Shown here: positions 34,436 to 43,401 of the stretch, piece after piece
Position numbering within the stretch: position 1 is the first letter of the stretch
Layout of the letters: each line of letters starts with the position of its first letter
NCBI RefSeq assembly: GCF_000717345.1
Contig: NZ_JNZA01000001.1
Location: 1-64,000, forward strand
Length of the DNA stretch: 64,000 nucleotides
Source: Streptomyces lydicus
Lineage (GTDB): Bacteria > Actinomycetota > Actinomycetes > Streptomycetales > Streptomycetaceae
Direction of reading: 5' to 3'
Made by a program: the position numbers and the translations under genes
The notes under the pieces: generated by a model
The model's input: the letters and a program-made list of their open reading frames with translations, nothing else
The model's database searches: none
Told to the model about the DNA's origin: nothing

Positions 34436-35635
34436 TCACCCGTTCCAGCTGAGGACGAGCACCGCCAGATCATCGGTGTGCCGGCCGCCGTCGAGGGAAC
34501 GGGCGGTGCCCGTCAGATGGTTGATCAGAGCGGGCGGTGGCAGGTGCCGGCCCTCCTCGATGATCCGGATGAGGCCGTCCGTGCCCAGCCGCTGATCGCT
34601 GTCCGTGTGGCCCTCGACGAGACCGTCGGTGTGCATGAGCAGCGTGGCGCGGGGCGGCATGCTGCACTCCGTGGGGTGCCACGAGGCGCTGCCCGGCAGC
34701 ATGCCCAGGGCCATGCCGTGCCGCGCCGGCACCAGCCGGGTGGCTTCCGTGGGGGAGATCAGCAGCGGCTCGTCATGGCCGGCGAGGGTCACCGTGGCCC
34801 GGTGGCGCGCCGCGTCGAGGACGACCGTCGCGCAGGTCGCGAACATCTCCGCGGCGCTGCGCTCGGCGACCAGTACCTGCTCCATCAGGCCCAGGAGTTC
34901 GGTGCCGCGGTGCCCTCCGAGGACGAGGGACCGCCAGGTGATGCGGAGGCAGACCCCGAGCGCGGCGGCGTCCGGGCCGTGCCCGCTGACATCGCCGATG
35001 ACGGCGTGCAGCAGACCGTCGGGAGTCTCGACGATGTCCAGGAAGTCGCCGCCGAGCAGGGCGTTCTTGCGGCCCGGCAGATAGCAGGTGCTGGAGACCA
35101 CGGTGGTGGAGCGGAGCAGCGGGGCGGGCAGCAGGCCGCGTTCCAGGCGGGCGTTCTCCTGGGCGCGCAGTTCGTTCTCCCGCAGCCGGGCGGCGGTCCG
35201 CTCGGTGTTCTTGCGGTGCAGCGCGTAGCGGATGGCGCGGTCGAGCAGCTCGGGGGTGACGCGTGCCTTCGGCAGGTAGTCCTGGGCGCCGGCGGCCACC
35301 GCCTCCAGCCCCGCCCGGGTCTCGTCCAGGCCGGTGAGGACGATGACGGCCGCGTCCGGGCACAGGCTCTGCATCTCCTCGACGGCGCCGATCCCGGAGG
35401 CGTCGGGGAGGTGCAGGTCCAGCAGGACGCAGTCCGGCGTCCGGCCGGTGAGGTAGTCGCGGGCCGCGTCGAAGGTCTGCACCCAGGTGAGGCTGACCGG
35501 CAGCTCGGTGTCGTTGAGGTATTCCTCGACCAGCACGGCGTCACCGGAGTCGTCCTCGACCAGCAGGACGACCCCCGCGCCGTCCGCGGTCCGGGTGGGG
35601 ATGACGGGCAGCGGCCGGGCGGCAGGGACGGTCAT
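34436..35635 (-). CDS. response regulator with PP2C (RsbU-type) phosphatase
   Basis: This 399-residue protein joins an N-terminal receiver domain (about 20-145; phospho-acceptor Asp near 70 in LLDLHLPD, Lys in YLPKARV) to a SpoIIE/RsbU-type PP2C phosphatase (about 185-395). The phosphatase has the metal motifs GGDFLD near 195 and GDVSGHGPDAA near 215. Such proteins dephosphorylate anti-anti-sigma factors and release SigB-type sigma factors. Its ATG overlaps the stop of the upstream histidine kinase (ATGA), making the kinase its likely partner. A SigB-family gene lies 3 kb away. Confidence 0.92.
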   Translation of the reverse strand: MTVPAARPLPVIPTRTADGAGVVLLVEDDSGDAVLVEEYLNDTELPVSLTWVQTFDAARDYLTGRTPDCVLLDLHLPDASGIGAVEEMQSLCPDAAVIVLTGLDETRAGLEAVAAGAQDYLPKARVTPELLDRAIRYALHRKNTERTAARLRENELRAQENARLERGLLPAPLLRSTTVVSSTCYLPGRKNALLGGDFLDIVETPDGLLHAVIGDVSGHGPDAAALGVCLRITWRSLVLGGHRGTELLGLMEQVLVAERSAAEMFATCATVVLDAARHRATVTLAGHDEPLLISPTEATRLVPARHGMALGMLPGSASWHPTECSMPPRATLLMHTDGLVEGHTDSDQRLGTDGLIRIIEEGRHLPPPALINHLTGTARSLDGGRHTDDLAVLVLSWNG

Positions 35636-37308
35636 GACGCGGTCGCCTCTCTCTGCGGGGCACGCTCGGAGGTCTCCGACGCCACGGCCTCGGGAGTGTG
35701 GTCGGCCAGGGTGAAGGTGATACGGGTGCCGGGGGAGTGGTCGTGGTCGACGGCGATGGCGCCACCGTGGTACTCGACGACCTTCTTGCACAGCGCCAGC
35801 CCGATGCCCGTCCCCGCGTAGCTTTCCCGGGTGTGCAGGCGCTGGAAGATGACGAAGACCTTCTCGCTGTACGCGGGGTCGATGCCGATCCCGTTGTCCT
35901 CCATGGCGAACTGCCAGAACCCGTCCTCCTCCTTGCGGACCGACAGGTGAATGGCCGGAGGGCGGTCGGGCGAGCGGAACTTGACCGCGTTGCTCAGCAG
36001 GTTCTGCAACAGCATCCCGAGCTGGGTGGGGTCGCCGGGGACCGTCGGCAGCGGGTCGTGGGTGACGGTCGCGGACGCCTCCTCGATGGCGATGCTGAGG
36101 GACTCCCGCACCTGCCCGAAGAGCGGCTGGAGGTCGACGGACGTGTGGTCGGCGTGCACCCGTCCCACGCGGGAGAACGCGAGCAGGTCGTTGATGAGCG
36201 CCTGCATGCGGTTGGCGCCGTCCACCGCGAAGGCGATGTACTGCTGCGCCCGGTCGTCCAGTTGCTCGGCGTTGCGGCGCTGGAGGAGCTGGCAGAAGCT
36301 GGCCACCTTGCGCAGCGGCTCCTGGAGGTCGTGGGAGGCGACGTAGGCGAACTGCTCCAGTTCGTTGTTGGAGCGCTGCAGCTCGGTCGCCTGCTCGTCC
36401 AGCTGCGACCGGGCCGCGTCGCTGAACTCCAGCTCCTCGACGAGCCGCTTGCGCATGCCGTCGATGTCGGACGCCAGGGCCCGCAGATCGGCCGGCCCGG
36501 TGCCGTGCACCGGCCGGCGGAAGTCGCCCCGGGTCACCGCGCGGACGTCGGAGGACAGTGCGCCCAGGGGAGTGGTCACCGCGCGGCGGAGCCCGACGAC
36601 GGCGAGCCCGAGCATCGCGAGGACGAGGACGGCGATGGCCGCGGAGACCCAGTTCTGCAGGACCCGCACCCGTTGCAGGTCCGCCCGGGCCCGGTCCCGC
36701 TCCTCCTGGAGATGACCGCGCTGGACGGCGAGTTCGGTCCGTACGGCGTCGAAGCTGTGCAGGCCAGCCTGGGCCCGCTGGGTGGCGAGCCGGACCGGTG
36801 CGCCGCTCGGTGCGGCGGCGACGGGCCGGGCCACCTGCTTCTGCCACGCCTCGCTCCGCTCCAGTACGCGGGCGAGGTCCTGTGCGGCCTGCCCGTCGTG
36901 CCCCAGAAGGGAGCGCAGACGCGCGGCGGCGGCGCGCTCCTGCGCCAGCCCGTCGTGGTACGGCTCCAGGAACTGCCGCTGGCCGGTCAGCCCGTACCCG
37001 CGGATGCCGGTCTCCTGGTTGACCAGCGCACTCTCCAGCTTGACCGCGGCGACCAGGGCGGGGCTGGAGCGGTCGACGAGCCGGCCGGTGGCCTCCGCGG
37101 AGCGCGCGAAGACCCATATCCCGCACCCGCCCAGGAGAGTCAGCAGCACCATCGTCACGAGCACGCTGACGTTCAGCGTCCGGCGCGTGGTCCACGACGA
37201 TCCGGTGCGGAGGTCTTCGGGCGGCCGGCCGGCCGCACCGGTGTTGGCCGCCGCACCGGGCCCCTCGGCCCCTTGGGAGCTTTCGCGGTCCGGCAGTTCC
37301 TGACTCAT
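35632..37308 (-). CDS. CHASE3-HAMP sensor histidine kinase
   Basis: This 558-residue membrane kinase has a transmembrane helix at about 43-65, an external CHASE3-type helical sensor (about 70-215), a second helix at about 220-240 and a HAMP domain. A HisKA domain follows with phospho-accepting His in ASHDLQEPL near 325, then an ATPase domain with NLLSNAVKF near 437, DNGIGID near 472 and GTGIGLALCKK near 500. The layout resembles phytochrome-type kinases that signal to small receivers. It is co-translated with the receiver-PP2C gene. The ATG at 37308 is used; a GTG lies directly upstream. Confidence 0.9.
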   Translation of the reverse strand: MSQELPDRESSQGAEGPGAAANTGAAGRPPEDLRTGSSWTTRRTLNVSVLVTMVLLTLLGGCGIWVFARSAEATGRLVDRSSPALVAAVKLESALVNQETGIRGYGLTGQRQFLEPYHDGLAQERAAAARLRSLLGHDGQAAQDLARVLERSEAWQKQVARPVAAAPSGAPVRLATQRAQAGLHSFDAVRTELAVQRGHLQEERDRARADLQRVRVLQNWVSAAIAVLVLAMLGLAVVGLRRAVTTPLGALSSDVRAVTRGDFRRPVHGTGPADLRALASDIDGMRKRLVEELEFSDAARSQLDEQATELQRSNNELEQFAYVASHDLQEPLRKVASFCQLLQRRNAEQLDDRAQQYIAFAVDGANRMQALINDLLAFSRVGRVHADHTSVDLQPLFGQVRESLSIAIEEASATVTHDPLPTVPGDPTQLGMLLQNLLSNAVKFRSPDRPPAIHLSVRKEEDGFWQFAMEDNGIGIDPAYSEKVFVIFQRLHTRESYAGTGIGLALCKKVVEYHGGAIAVDHDHSPGTRITFTLADHTPEAVASETSERAPQREATAS

Positions 37309-37383
37309 CACGCCTGCTCTCTGCAGTCCGCGTCCCCGGTGGGCCGACGGTGTGGGCACAAGCAGCCATAGAGTACAGATTGT

Positions 37384-37401
37384 CGACAACACAGGTTGTC
37401 G
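37384..37401. promoter_or_regulatory. divergent operator candidate
   Basis: CGACAAC-ACAG-GTTGTCG is a perfect 7-bp inverted repeat, and the motif TTGTCG occurs three times within 30 bp. It lies between the divergent histidine kinase and HTH-like/receiver genes and could control both. Confidence 0.5.
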
Positions 37402-37432
37402 GCACTGAGATGATCGCCGTATGGTGCCGACC

Positions 37433-38266
37433 ATGGCCCGCGAGCAGTTTCCCGCCCGCCTCCAGCCCGACGACATAACCGAGTTCGCCGAGAGAGCGGT
37501 GCACCAACTCGCGAACGACCTGGCCGGACAAGCCTTCCAGGCCGCTCCCGCAACAGAGCACGACGACGGACCGCCGGCAGCAGGGCGTCCGGCGGACGGC
37601 AATCCCGCCCTGGCACGGCTCAGCGCCCTCGCCTACCTGGCGCGTGCCATCGACCTCTGCGCCGACCGACAGGCGCAGGAGGCCGCCGAGAACGGCGCCA
37701 AATACCCGCAGATCGGGCAGGCGTGGGGCATCAGCCGGCAGGGTGCCCGACGCCGCTGGCCAGGTCTCGTCTTCGCCTCCCGGCCCGCTGCCCGCCCCCA
37801 TCCCACCCCTGATCACGGGAGCACCACCATGAACGCGCTGACGTCCGACCGCCCTTACCGCGTCCTGCTCGTCGAGGACGACCCCGCCGATGCCATGCTC
37901 ATCGAAGACGCGCTGGTCGAACGAGGAGTGGCACGCACCCTGGACCAGGCCGTCGACGGGGTGGCCGCCCTGGAGCACCTGCGAGATCCGGCCACGGAGC
38001 GCCCCGACCTGATCGTCCTGGACCTGAACATGCCGCGGATGAACGGCCGGGAACTCCTCGCGGTCCTCAAGGACGACCCCGACCTCGGCAGCATCCCGGT
38101 CGTCGTCCTGACCACGTCCGCGGCGCCCGACGACATCAACGACGCCTACCGGCAGCACGCCAACGCCTATGTGACCAAGCCGGTCAACCTGGACGACTTC
38201 GTGCGCGCCGTGCACAGCATCGACGCCTTCTTCCTCGACACCGCCGCCAAGATCCAGCGGCCCTGA
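37433..38266 (+). CDS. HTH-like domain in frame with a response regulator
   Basis: This uninterrupted 277-codon frame has two parts. Residues 1-125 (MAREQFPARLQPDDITEFAE... then KYPQIGQAWGISRQGARRRW) look like a small DNA-binding protein with a helix-turn-helix. Residues 133-277 are a complete single-domain receiver of the Rcp1 type: Asp in VLDLNMPRMNG near 203, Lys in YVTKPVNLDDF. An internal ATG at 37829 with GGGAG seven bases upstream would give a separate 145-residue receiver, the form usual in this family. The frame may therefore make a fusion, a free receiver, or both. It is divergent from the histidine kinase and a likely phosphotransfer partner. ATG 37421 is an alternative start. Confidence 0.75.
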   Translation: MAREQFPARLQPDDITEFAERAVHQLANDLAGQAFQAAPATEHDDGPPAAGRPADGNPALARLSALAYLARAIDLCADRQAQEAAENGAKYPQIGQAWGISRQGARRRWPGLVFASRPAARPHPTPDHGSTTMNALTSDRPYRVLLVEDDPADAMLIEDALVERGVARTLDQAVDGVAALEHLRDPATERPDLIVLDLNMPRMNGRELLAVLKDDPDLGSIPVVVLTTSAAPDDINDAYRQHANAYVTKPVNLDDFVRAVHSIDAFFLDTAAKIQRP

Positions 38267-38284
38267 CGACGCTCCGGGCCGACC

Positions 38285-38740
38285 TCACACGTGACGGGGA
38301 GCCGCCAGGCGGGCGGCGGCGATCTCCCGGCCGCGCGCCGCGGTGACCACGCCCACGACGGGCATGGCCGCCAGGGCGAGGAGGACCGGCCCGTAGCCGC
38401 CCCTGCTCGACACCGCCATCACCACCACCTCGCCGAAGGACAACGTCCCGCCGATCGCGAAGCAGACCATGGCCCGCAGCGGCGCGGAGGCCAGCAGCCG
38501 CTGGGGGACGTACGCCAGCACCAAGCCCGTCACCGCGCCGATCACGGCGCCCACGGCCAGCGAGCCCAGTACGGCGAGGACAGCTCGCGGCGGATCTTCA
38601 AGAGTGCTGTCGGTCGGGCCGTGGACCCACCGGGTCACCATCACCATGGCCCACAGCACGGCACACGCGACGGCCGGGATCGCCCCGGCCCGCAGACCGA
38701 ACACCAGCCCCCGCCGCAGCACGGCACGTGACGTCCCCAC
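38285..38740 (-). CDS. membrane protein of unknown function
   Basis: This 151-residue protein has about four transmembrane segments (near 15-37, 52-75, 85-108 and 113-135). No named family was recognised. It lies between the receiver gene (convergent, 18 bp away) and the SigB-type sigma gene (same strand, upstream). The GTG at 38740 has GAGGGGG upstream. Confidence 0.72.
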   Translation of the reverse strand: MGTSRAVLRRGLVFGLRAGAIPAVACAVLWAMVMVTRWVHGPTDSTLEDPPRAVLAVLGSLAVGAVIGAVTGLVLAYVPQRLLASAPLRAMVCFAIGGTLSFGEVVVMAVSSRGGYGPVLLALAAMPVVGVVTAARGREIAAARLAAPRHV

Positions 38741-38824
38741 CCGACCGCCCCCTCGTCAGCCCGCCTGGCGCGGTCTCGCGGCCCACTTTCTCACCCCGGG
38801 TGCACGGCCTTCGTACCGCCCCAC

Positions 38825-38863
38825 CGCCCCGCCCCGCCCCGCCCCGCCCCGCGACGGGGCGGG
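38825..38863. repeat. CCCCG tandem repeat and hairpin after the sigma gene
   Basis: Five tandem CCCCG units (38825-38850) adjoin CCCGCCCCG-CGA-CGGGGCGGG, a perfect 9-bp hairpin at 38843-38863, directly past the stop of the sigma factor gene. In the sigma transcript the repeat reads GGGGC and could form a G-quadruplex; the hairpin can act as terminator. Confidence 0.65.
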
Positions 38864-38872
38864 CCGGCGCGG

Positions 38873-39754
38873 TCAGTCCGTGCGGAGCATGGCGGTGCGG
38901 AGCTGGGCCAGGCAGCGGTTGAGCAAGCGCGAGACGTGCATCTGGGAGATGCCGAGGAGATCGCCGATCTGGGCCTGGGTCAGTTCCTGGCCGAAGCGGA
39001 GTTCCAGTATCCGGCGGTCCCGGTCCTCCAGCCGGTCCAGCAGCGGCTTGAGGGTGTGCAGGTCCTCGAAGAGGTCCATGTCCTCGTCGTAGTCACCGAG
39101 CAGGTCCGCGAGCGGCGCGTCGTTGCCGTCGTCGCTGATGGTGACGTCGATGGAGGAGGCACTGTAGCCATTGGCGGCGACCTGCCCCTCGATGACCTCT
39201 TCCTCCGAAATGTCGAGGTGCGCCGCCAGCTCGGAAACCTTGGGGTCCCGGCCCAGCTCGTTGGCAAGGTGCTCACCGGCGCGGGCGAGGTCGACCCGCA
39301 GCTCCTGGAGCCGCCGGGGAACCCGCACGTCCCAGGTGGTGTCACGGAAGAAGCGCTTCATCTCGCCCGTGATGTACGGGATGGCGAGGGTGGTGAACTC
39401 CACGTTGCGCGAGAGGTCGTAACGGTCGATGGCCTTGATCAGACCGATCGTGCCGACCTGCACGATGTCCTCGAAGTCATCGCCGCGATTGCGGAACCGC
39501 CGGGCCGCGTAGCGCACCAGCGACAGGTTCATCTCGATGAGGGTGTTGCGCGCGTACTGGTACTCGTGCGTGCCCTCCTCCAGCTTCTCCAGCTGCTCGA
39601 AGAAGAGGTGAGTCAGTTCCCGGGCGTCGCTGGGAGCGAGGGTCTCGGGCGACTCGATCAGGGGCAGCTCGGAGCACGGAGCGGGCACCGAGGCCGGCCC
39701 GTCGACGACACCGCTCTCCTGAATGGTCTCCGCCGTCGCGCTGCTGATGCTCAT
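38873..39754 (-). CDS. SigB/SigF-family RNA polymerase sigma factor
   Basis: This 293-residue sigma factor has the SigB/F/G layout. Region 2 is FRNRGDDFEDIVQVGTIGLI with AIDRYDLSRNVEFTTLAIPY near 100-130. Region 3 is WDVRVPRRLQEL near 160, and region 4 is LTQAQIGDLLGISQMHVSRLL near 265-285. It should direct polymerase to stress promoters of the GNNT-N14-16-GGGTA type. No anti-sigma gene adjoins it, but a PP2C-type activator phosphatase lies 3 kb away. The ATG at 39754 follows AAGGAG. The N-terminal 40 residues are variable in the family. Confidence 0.92.
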   Translation of the reverse strand: MSISSATAETIQESGVVDGPASVPAPCSELPLIESPETLAPSDARELTHLFFEQLEKLEEGTHEYQYARNTLIEMNLSLVRYAARRFRNRGDDFEDIVQVGTIGLIKAIDRYDLSRNVEFTTLAIPYITGEMKRFFRDTTWDVRVPRRLQELRVDLARAGEHLANELGRDPKVSELAAHLDISEEEVIEGQVAANGYSASSIDVTISDDGNDAPLADLLGDYDEDMDLFEDLHTLKPLLDRLEDRDRRILELRFGQELTQAQIGDLLGISQMHVSRLLNRCLAQLRTAMLRTD

Positions 39755-39859
39755 GAGTGACTCCTTCCCATTCGCTAGCCCCCGGTCGTTGGGGCTCCTG
39801 CCCCGCCGAACGCCGAGCATGTACATCTTTTTTGCCGCGTGTCCGGCCCGCACGCCTGG

Positions 39860-41593
39860 TCAGTCGGTGTCGCCCGCGCTGCGCAGGAACTCCTTGGCCT
39901 TCGCGATGGCGAAACCCCAGCCCTGCTCGACCGTCGGCTTGGGCGGCACGGATATCTCGTCCGGGTTGGTGAGCACGTCCAGCAGCACCGGCCCCTCGGT
40001 GGCGAACGCCTCCCGCACGGCCTCGTTGAGCCGCGCCGGATCGGTGACCCGGATGCCGGTGATGCCCAACGCCGAGGCCACCGCGGCGAAATCGGGGTTG
40101 TCGAGTTCGGTCCCGAACTCCGGCAGCCCCGCCTGCTCCTGTTCCAGCTTCACCATGCCCAGGCGCCGGTTGTCGAAGAGCACGAGCTTCACCGGCAGTT
40201 GATAGGTGCGCAGGGTCAGCACGTCGCCCAGCAGCATGCTCAGGCCGCCGTCCCCGCAGAAGGCCACCACCTGCCGGTCCCGGTCGAGGAACTGCGCGCC
40301 GAGCGCCTGCGGCAGCGCGTTCGCCATCGAGCCGAGGTTGTAGGAACCCAGCAGGCGGCGCGTACCCCGCATGCGGACGAAGCGGGAGAGCCAGACGGTG
40401 GCCATGCCGGTGTCGGACGTGAACACGGCGTCGTCGGCGGCGGCTTCGTCGACGGCCGCGGCCAGCGCCTCCGGCCGGATCAGGTGGTGGCGGTTGTCCA
40501 GGCCGGCGCGGACCTTGCCGAGCAGGCTCTCGTCGTGCCGCGGTGAGGCCAGCTTCAGCTGGGAGCTGCGCCAGCGGTCGAACCGTTCCCGGGCCCGCTC
40601 CAGGTGGCCCGGGTCCTTCTCCTTCGTCAGCAGGCTGAGCAGCCCGCGCACGGTGGGGCCGACGTCACCCACCAGCGGGGCGTCCACCGGGACCCGCCGG
40701 CCGATGTGCGCGGCCTCGGAGTCGACCTGGACGACCTTCTTGCCGGTCGGATACCACTCCCTATACGGGAAGTCGGTGCCCAGCAGCAGGAGCGTGTCGG
40801 CGTCGTCCAGCGCCTTGGCGGCCGCGGGGTTGCCGATCAGCCCGGTCTGGCCGACCTCGAAGGGGTTGTCCTCCTCGAACCCCTCCTTGGCCTTCAGCGT
40901 CAGCACCATGGGGGCGGCCAGCCGTTCGGCGAGCCGGAGCACATCGCCGCGGGCGTGCCGGGCTCCCTTGCCGACCAGCAGCGTGACCCGGTCGGCCGCG
41001 TCGAGGAGCCCGGCGGCGTCCGCGAGTTCGGGGTCGTCGGGGCGGCTGCCGGTCCGGGGCAGCGAGAATCGGGGCTCCCGGTCGTCGGGGACCTCCCGGT
41101 CGCCGAGGTCCCCGGGGACGGTCAGCACCGCCACGCCCTTGCGCGCCAGCGCGGTACGCACCGCGTGCTCCAGCAGGCCGGGCAGCTGGTCCGGCGAGGT
41201 GATCGTCGCGCGGAACACGGCGACGTCGCGGAAGAGCAGGTCGTTGTCGACCTCCTGGAAGGTGTCGCTGCCCATGTCGGCCAGCGGCACCTGGCCGGCG
41301 ATGGCCAGTACGGGGGTGTGGCTCTTCGCCGCGTCGTAGAGGCCGTTGAGCAGATGCACGGAACCGGGGCCGACGGTGCCCATGCACACGCCGAGCGTGC
41401 CGGTCAGCTGGGACTGCGCCCCGGCGGCGAAGGCCGCCGCCTCCTCGTGCCGGCACCCGACCCACTCCGTTCCGTCGGCCCGCCGGATGGCGTCCGTGAG
41501 GGGGTTGAGTGCGTCGCCGACCACGCCGAAGACTTGCTGAACCCCCAGCTGTTCGAGGGAGTCGACGATGACCTGGGCAACGGTGCGAGCCAT
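39860..41593 (-). CDS. poxB: pyruvate oxidase/dehydrogenase, ThDP-dependent
   Basis: This 577-residue enzyme of the ThDP family most resembles quinone-dependent pyruvate dehydrogenase (PoxB), which converts pyruvate to acetate and CO2. It has the catalytic Glu in GCRHEEAAAF near 50, the middle FAD-binding domain (about 190-320) and the ThDP/metal motif GDGGLSM near 448 with DNRRLGMVKLEQ after it. It follows the glutamate-synthase-like gene by 20 bp, so the two form an operon with a SigB-type promoter candidate ahead. PoxB is stress- and stationary-phase-linked in other bacteria, in line with that promoter. Confidence 0.87.
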   Translation of the reverse strand: MARTVAQVIVDSLEQLGVQQVFGVVGDALNPLTDAIRRADGTEWVGCRHEEAAAFAAGAQSQLTGTLGVCMGTVGPGSVHLLNGLYDAAKSHTPVLAIAGQVPLADMGSDTFQEVDNDLLFRDVAVFRATITSPDQLPGLLEHAVRTALARKGVAVLTVPGDLGDREVPDDREPRFSLPRTGSRPDDPELADAAGLLDAADRVTLLVGKGARHARGDVLRLAERLAAPMVLTLKAKEGFEEDNPFEVGQTGLIGNPAAAKALDDADTLLLLGTDFPYREWYPTGKKVVQVDSEAAHIGRRVPVDAPLVGDVGPTVRGLLSLLTKEKDPGHLERARERFDRWRSSQLKLASPRHDESLLGKVRAGLDNRHHLIRPEALAAAVDEAAADDAVFTSDTGMATVWLSRFVRMRGTRRLLGSYNLGSMANALPQALGAQFLDRDRQVVAFCGDGGLSMLLGDVLTLRTYQLPVKLVLFDNRRLGMVKLEQEQAGLPEFGTELDNPDFAAVASALGITGIRVTDPARLNEAVREAFATEGPVLLDVLTNPDEISVPPKPTVEQGWGFAIAKAKEFLRSAGDTD

Positions 41594-41613
41594 GTGGCGG
41601 TCCTTTCGTTACG

Positions 41614-43284
41614 TCAGACGGTGAAGTGGTCGGGGTCGGCCGCCGCCCAGTCCGCGGCCCAGTCCTGTGGGGGAGCGGCCAGCAGCTCGCCGGGGGAGAG
41701 CCACGCGTACAGCTCCTCGTACGAGCGGACGGTGAGCGGGTCGAGGCGGCGGCGCAGCATGTGCGGCCGGAGCTCGTCCGGGTGCTGCACACCCATCGAG
41801 CCCATGATCTGCAGGGCGCTGTCCACCGTCGCCTGCTGGAACCGGTGCACGCGCGCCGACTTGTCCCCGACGTCCAGGGCACGGGCCCGGTGCGGGTCCT
41901 GGGTCGCCACCCCGACCGGGCAGGTGTTGGTGTGGCAGCGCTGGGCCTGTATGCAGCCGACGGCCATCATCATGGCGCGCGCCGCGTTGGTGAAGTCGGC
42001 GCCCTGGATCATGCGCTTGACCATGTCCGCCCCGGTGGCCACCTTCCCGCTCGCGCCGACCTTGACACGGTCCCGCAGCCCGCAGCCGACCAGCGCGTTG
42101 TGCACGGTGATCAGTCCCTCGGTCAGCGGGGAGCCCAGATGGTCGGCGAACTCCAGCGGAGCGGCCCCGGTGCCGCCCTCGGCGCCGTCGACGATGATGA
42201 AGTCCGGGGTGACGCCCTCCTGGAGCATGGCCTTGCAGACCGCGAGGAACTGCCGTCGGGAGCCGACGCAGAGCTTGAACCCGGTGGGCTTGCCGCCCGC
42301 CAGGGCGCGCATCCTCGCGAGGAAGCGGACCAGTTCGCGCGGGGTGGAGAAGGTCTGGTGGTAGGGCGGGGAGATCACCGTCCGCCCTTCCGGCACCTCC
42401 CGGACCCGGGCGATCTCCGCGCTGACCTTGTCGCCGGGCAGTACGCCGCCGATGCCCGGCTTGGCGCCCTGGGACAGTTTCAGGGAGACGCACTTGATGC
42501 TGTCGTGCGCGGCCTTGTCGGCGAACTCGGACGGGGCGAAGGCGCCCTGCGCCGTCCGGCAGCCGAAGTAGCCGGTCCCGATTTCCCAGACGAGATCGCC
42601 ACCGTTCCGCAGGTGGTACTCGGACAGGCCGCCCTCCCCGGTGTCGTGGGCGAACCCGCCGAGGGCGGCACCGCGGTTCAGGGCGAGGATCGCGTTGGCG
42701 GACAGCGAGCCGAAACTCATCGCCGAGACGTTCAGCAGCGCCATGTCGTACGGCCGGGTGCAGTCCGGGCCGCCGACCCGGATCGTGGGACGCGCTTCGG
42801 GAACCGGCTTGGGCGCCATCGACGGCACCATGAACTCGTAGCCGGCGGCGTAGACGTCGCGTTCGGTGCCGAAGGGCTCCTCCGCCTCGGTGCCCTTGGC
42901 CCGCTCGTAGATGATGCTGCGCACGTCACGGTCGAAGGGCCGGCCGTCGAAGTTGCGCTCGACGAAGTACTGCTGGAGCTCCGGCCTGATCGCTTCCAGC
43001 GCGAACCGCAGATGGCCGATGACCGGGTAGTTGCGCAGCACCGAGTGCCGACGCTGCGCCAGGTCCGCGACGCCGACCGCGCCGAGGCCGAGGAAGAGCA
43101 GGGCCGGCGGCCACCACCAGGGCGACGACAGCACGGCGGCCGCCGCGAGACCGACCGCGACGACGAGCAGCGCCGCCACCGACAGCCACCGGAACAGATG
43201 GGCGAAGGGACGCATCCGCGCGCCGTCCGGACGTCCGCCGGAGCCGGCCCGCGAACCGCTCACGCCAGCGTTGGTGGTCACCAT
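41614..43284 (-). CDS. membrane-anchored FMN-binding glutamate synthase family protein
   Basis: This 556-residue protein matches only the FMN-binding synthase domain of glutamate synthase. Two transmembrane helices occupy about 30-75, followed by the (beta/alpha)8 domain with VSAMSFGSLSANA near 186, GEGGLSEYH and VDGAEGGTGAAP near 367. The Fe-S site is intact as C-x5-C-x4-C near 446 (CIQAQRCHTNTC). The glutaminase domain is absent, so it is not a standard glutamate synthase and its electron acceptor is unknown. It is co-transcribed with poxB. Confidence 0.85.
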   Translation of the reverse strand: MVTTNAGVSGSRAGSGGRPDGARMRPFAHLFRWLSVAALLVVAVGLAAAAVLSSPWWWPPALLFLGLGAVGVADLAQRRHSVLRNYPVIGHLRFALEAIRPELQQYFVERNFDGRPFDRDVRSIIYERAKGTEAEEPFGTERDVYAAGYEFMVPSMAPKPVPEARPTIRVGGPDCTRPYDMALLNVSAMSFGSLSANAILALNRGAALGGFAHDTGEGGLSEYHLRNGGDLVWEIGTGYFGCRTAQGAFAPSEFADKAAHDSIKCVSLKLSQGAKPGIGGVLPGDKVSAEIARVREVPEGRTVISPPYHQTFSTPRELVRFLARMRALAGGKPTGFKLCVGSRRQFLAVCKAMLQEGVTPDFIIVDGAEGGTGAAPLEFADHLGSPLTEGLITVHNALVGCGLRDRVKVGASGKVATGADMVKRMIQGADFTNAARAMMMAVGCIQAQRCHTNTCPVGVATQDPHRARALDVGDKSARVHRFQQATVDSALQIMGSMGVQHPDELRPHMLRRRLDPLTVRSYEELYAWLSPGELLAAPPQDWAADWAAADPDHFTV

Positions 43285-43376
43285 CAGCTCCCGAGAAGTA
43301 GGGCGACGGCCCCGCGCCGCGACGGACGCCCAGGGACGGACGGGCGGGACCGGGCCGTTCGATCAACGCTGGCCGT

Positions 43377-43401
43377 GTACCCGCCCGCCCCCGCTTCAGT
43401 C
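43377..43401 (-). promoter_or_regulatory. candidate SigB-type promoter of the glutamate-synthase-like/poxB operon
   Basis: Read on the minus strand the sequence is GACT-N15-GGGTAC, a full match to the Streptomyces SigB consensus, 93 bp before the start codon at 43284. It overlaps the last codons of the FUSC gene. Confidence 0.5.

Noticed and set aside
34436..38215. A 1259-codon minus-strand frame joining the PP2C gene to upstream DNA
   Set aside because: The open frame runs out of frame through the kinase gene. The family start, the ATGA overlap and the domain limits support 35635 as the start.
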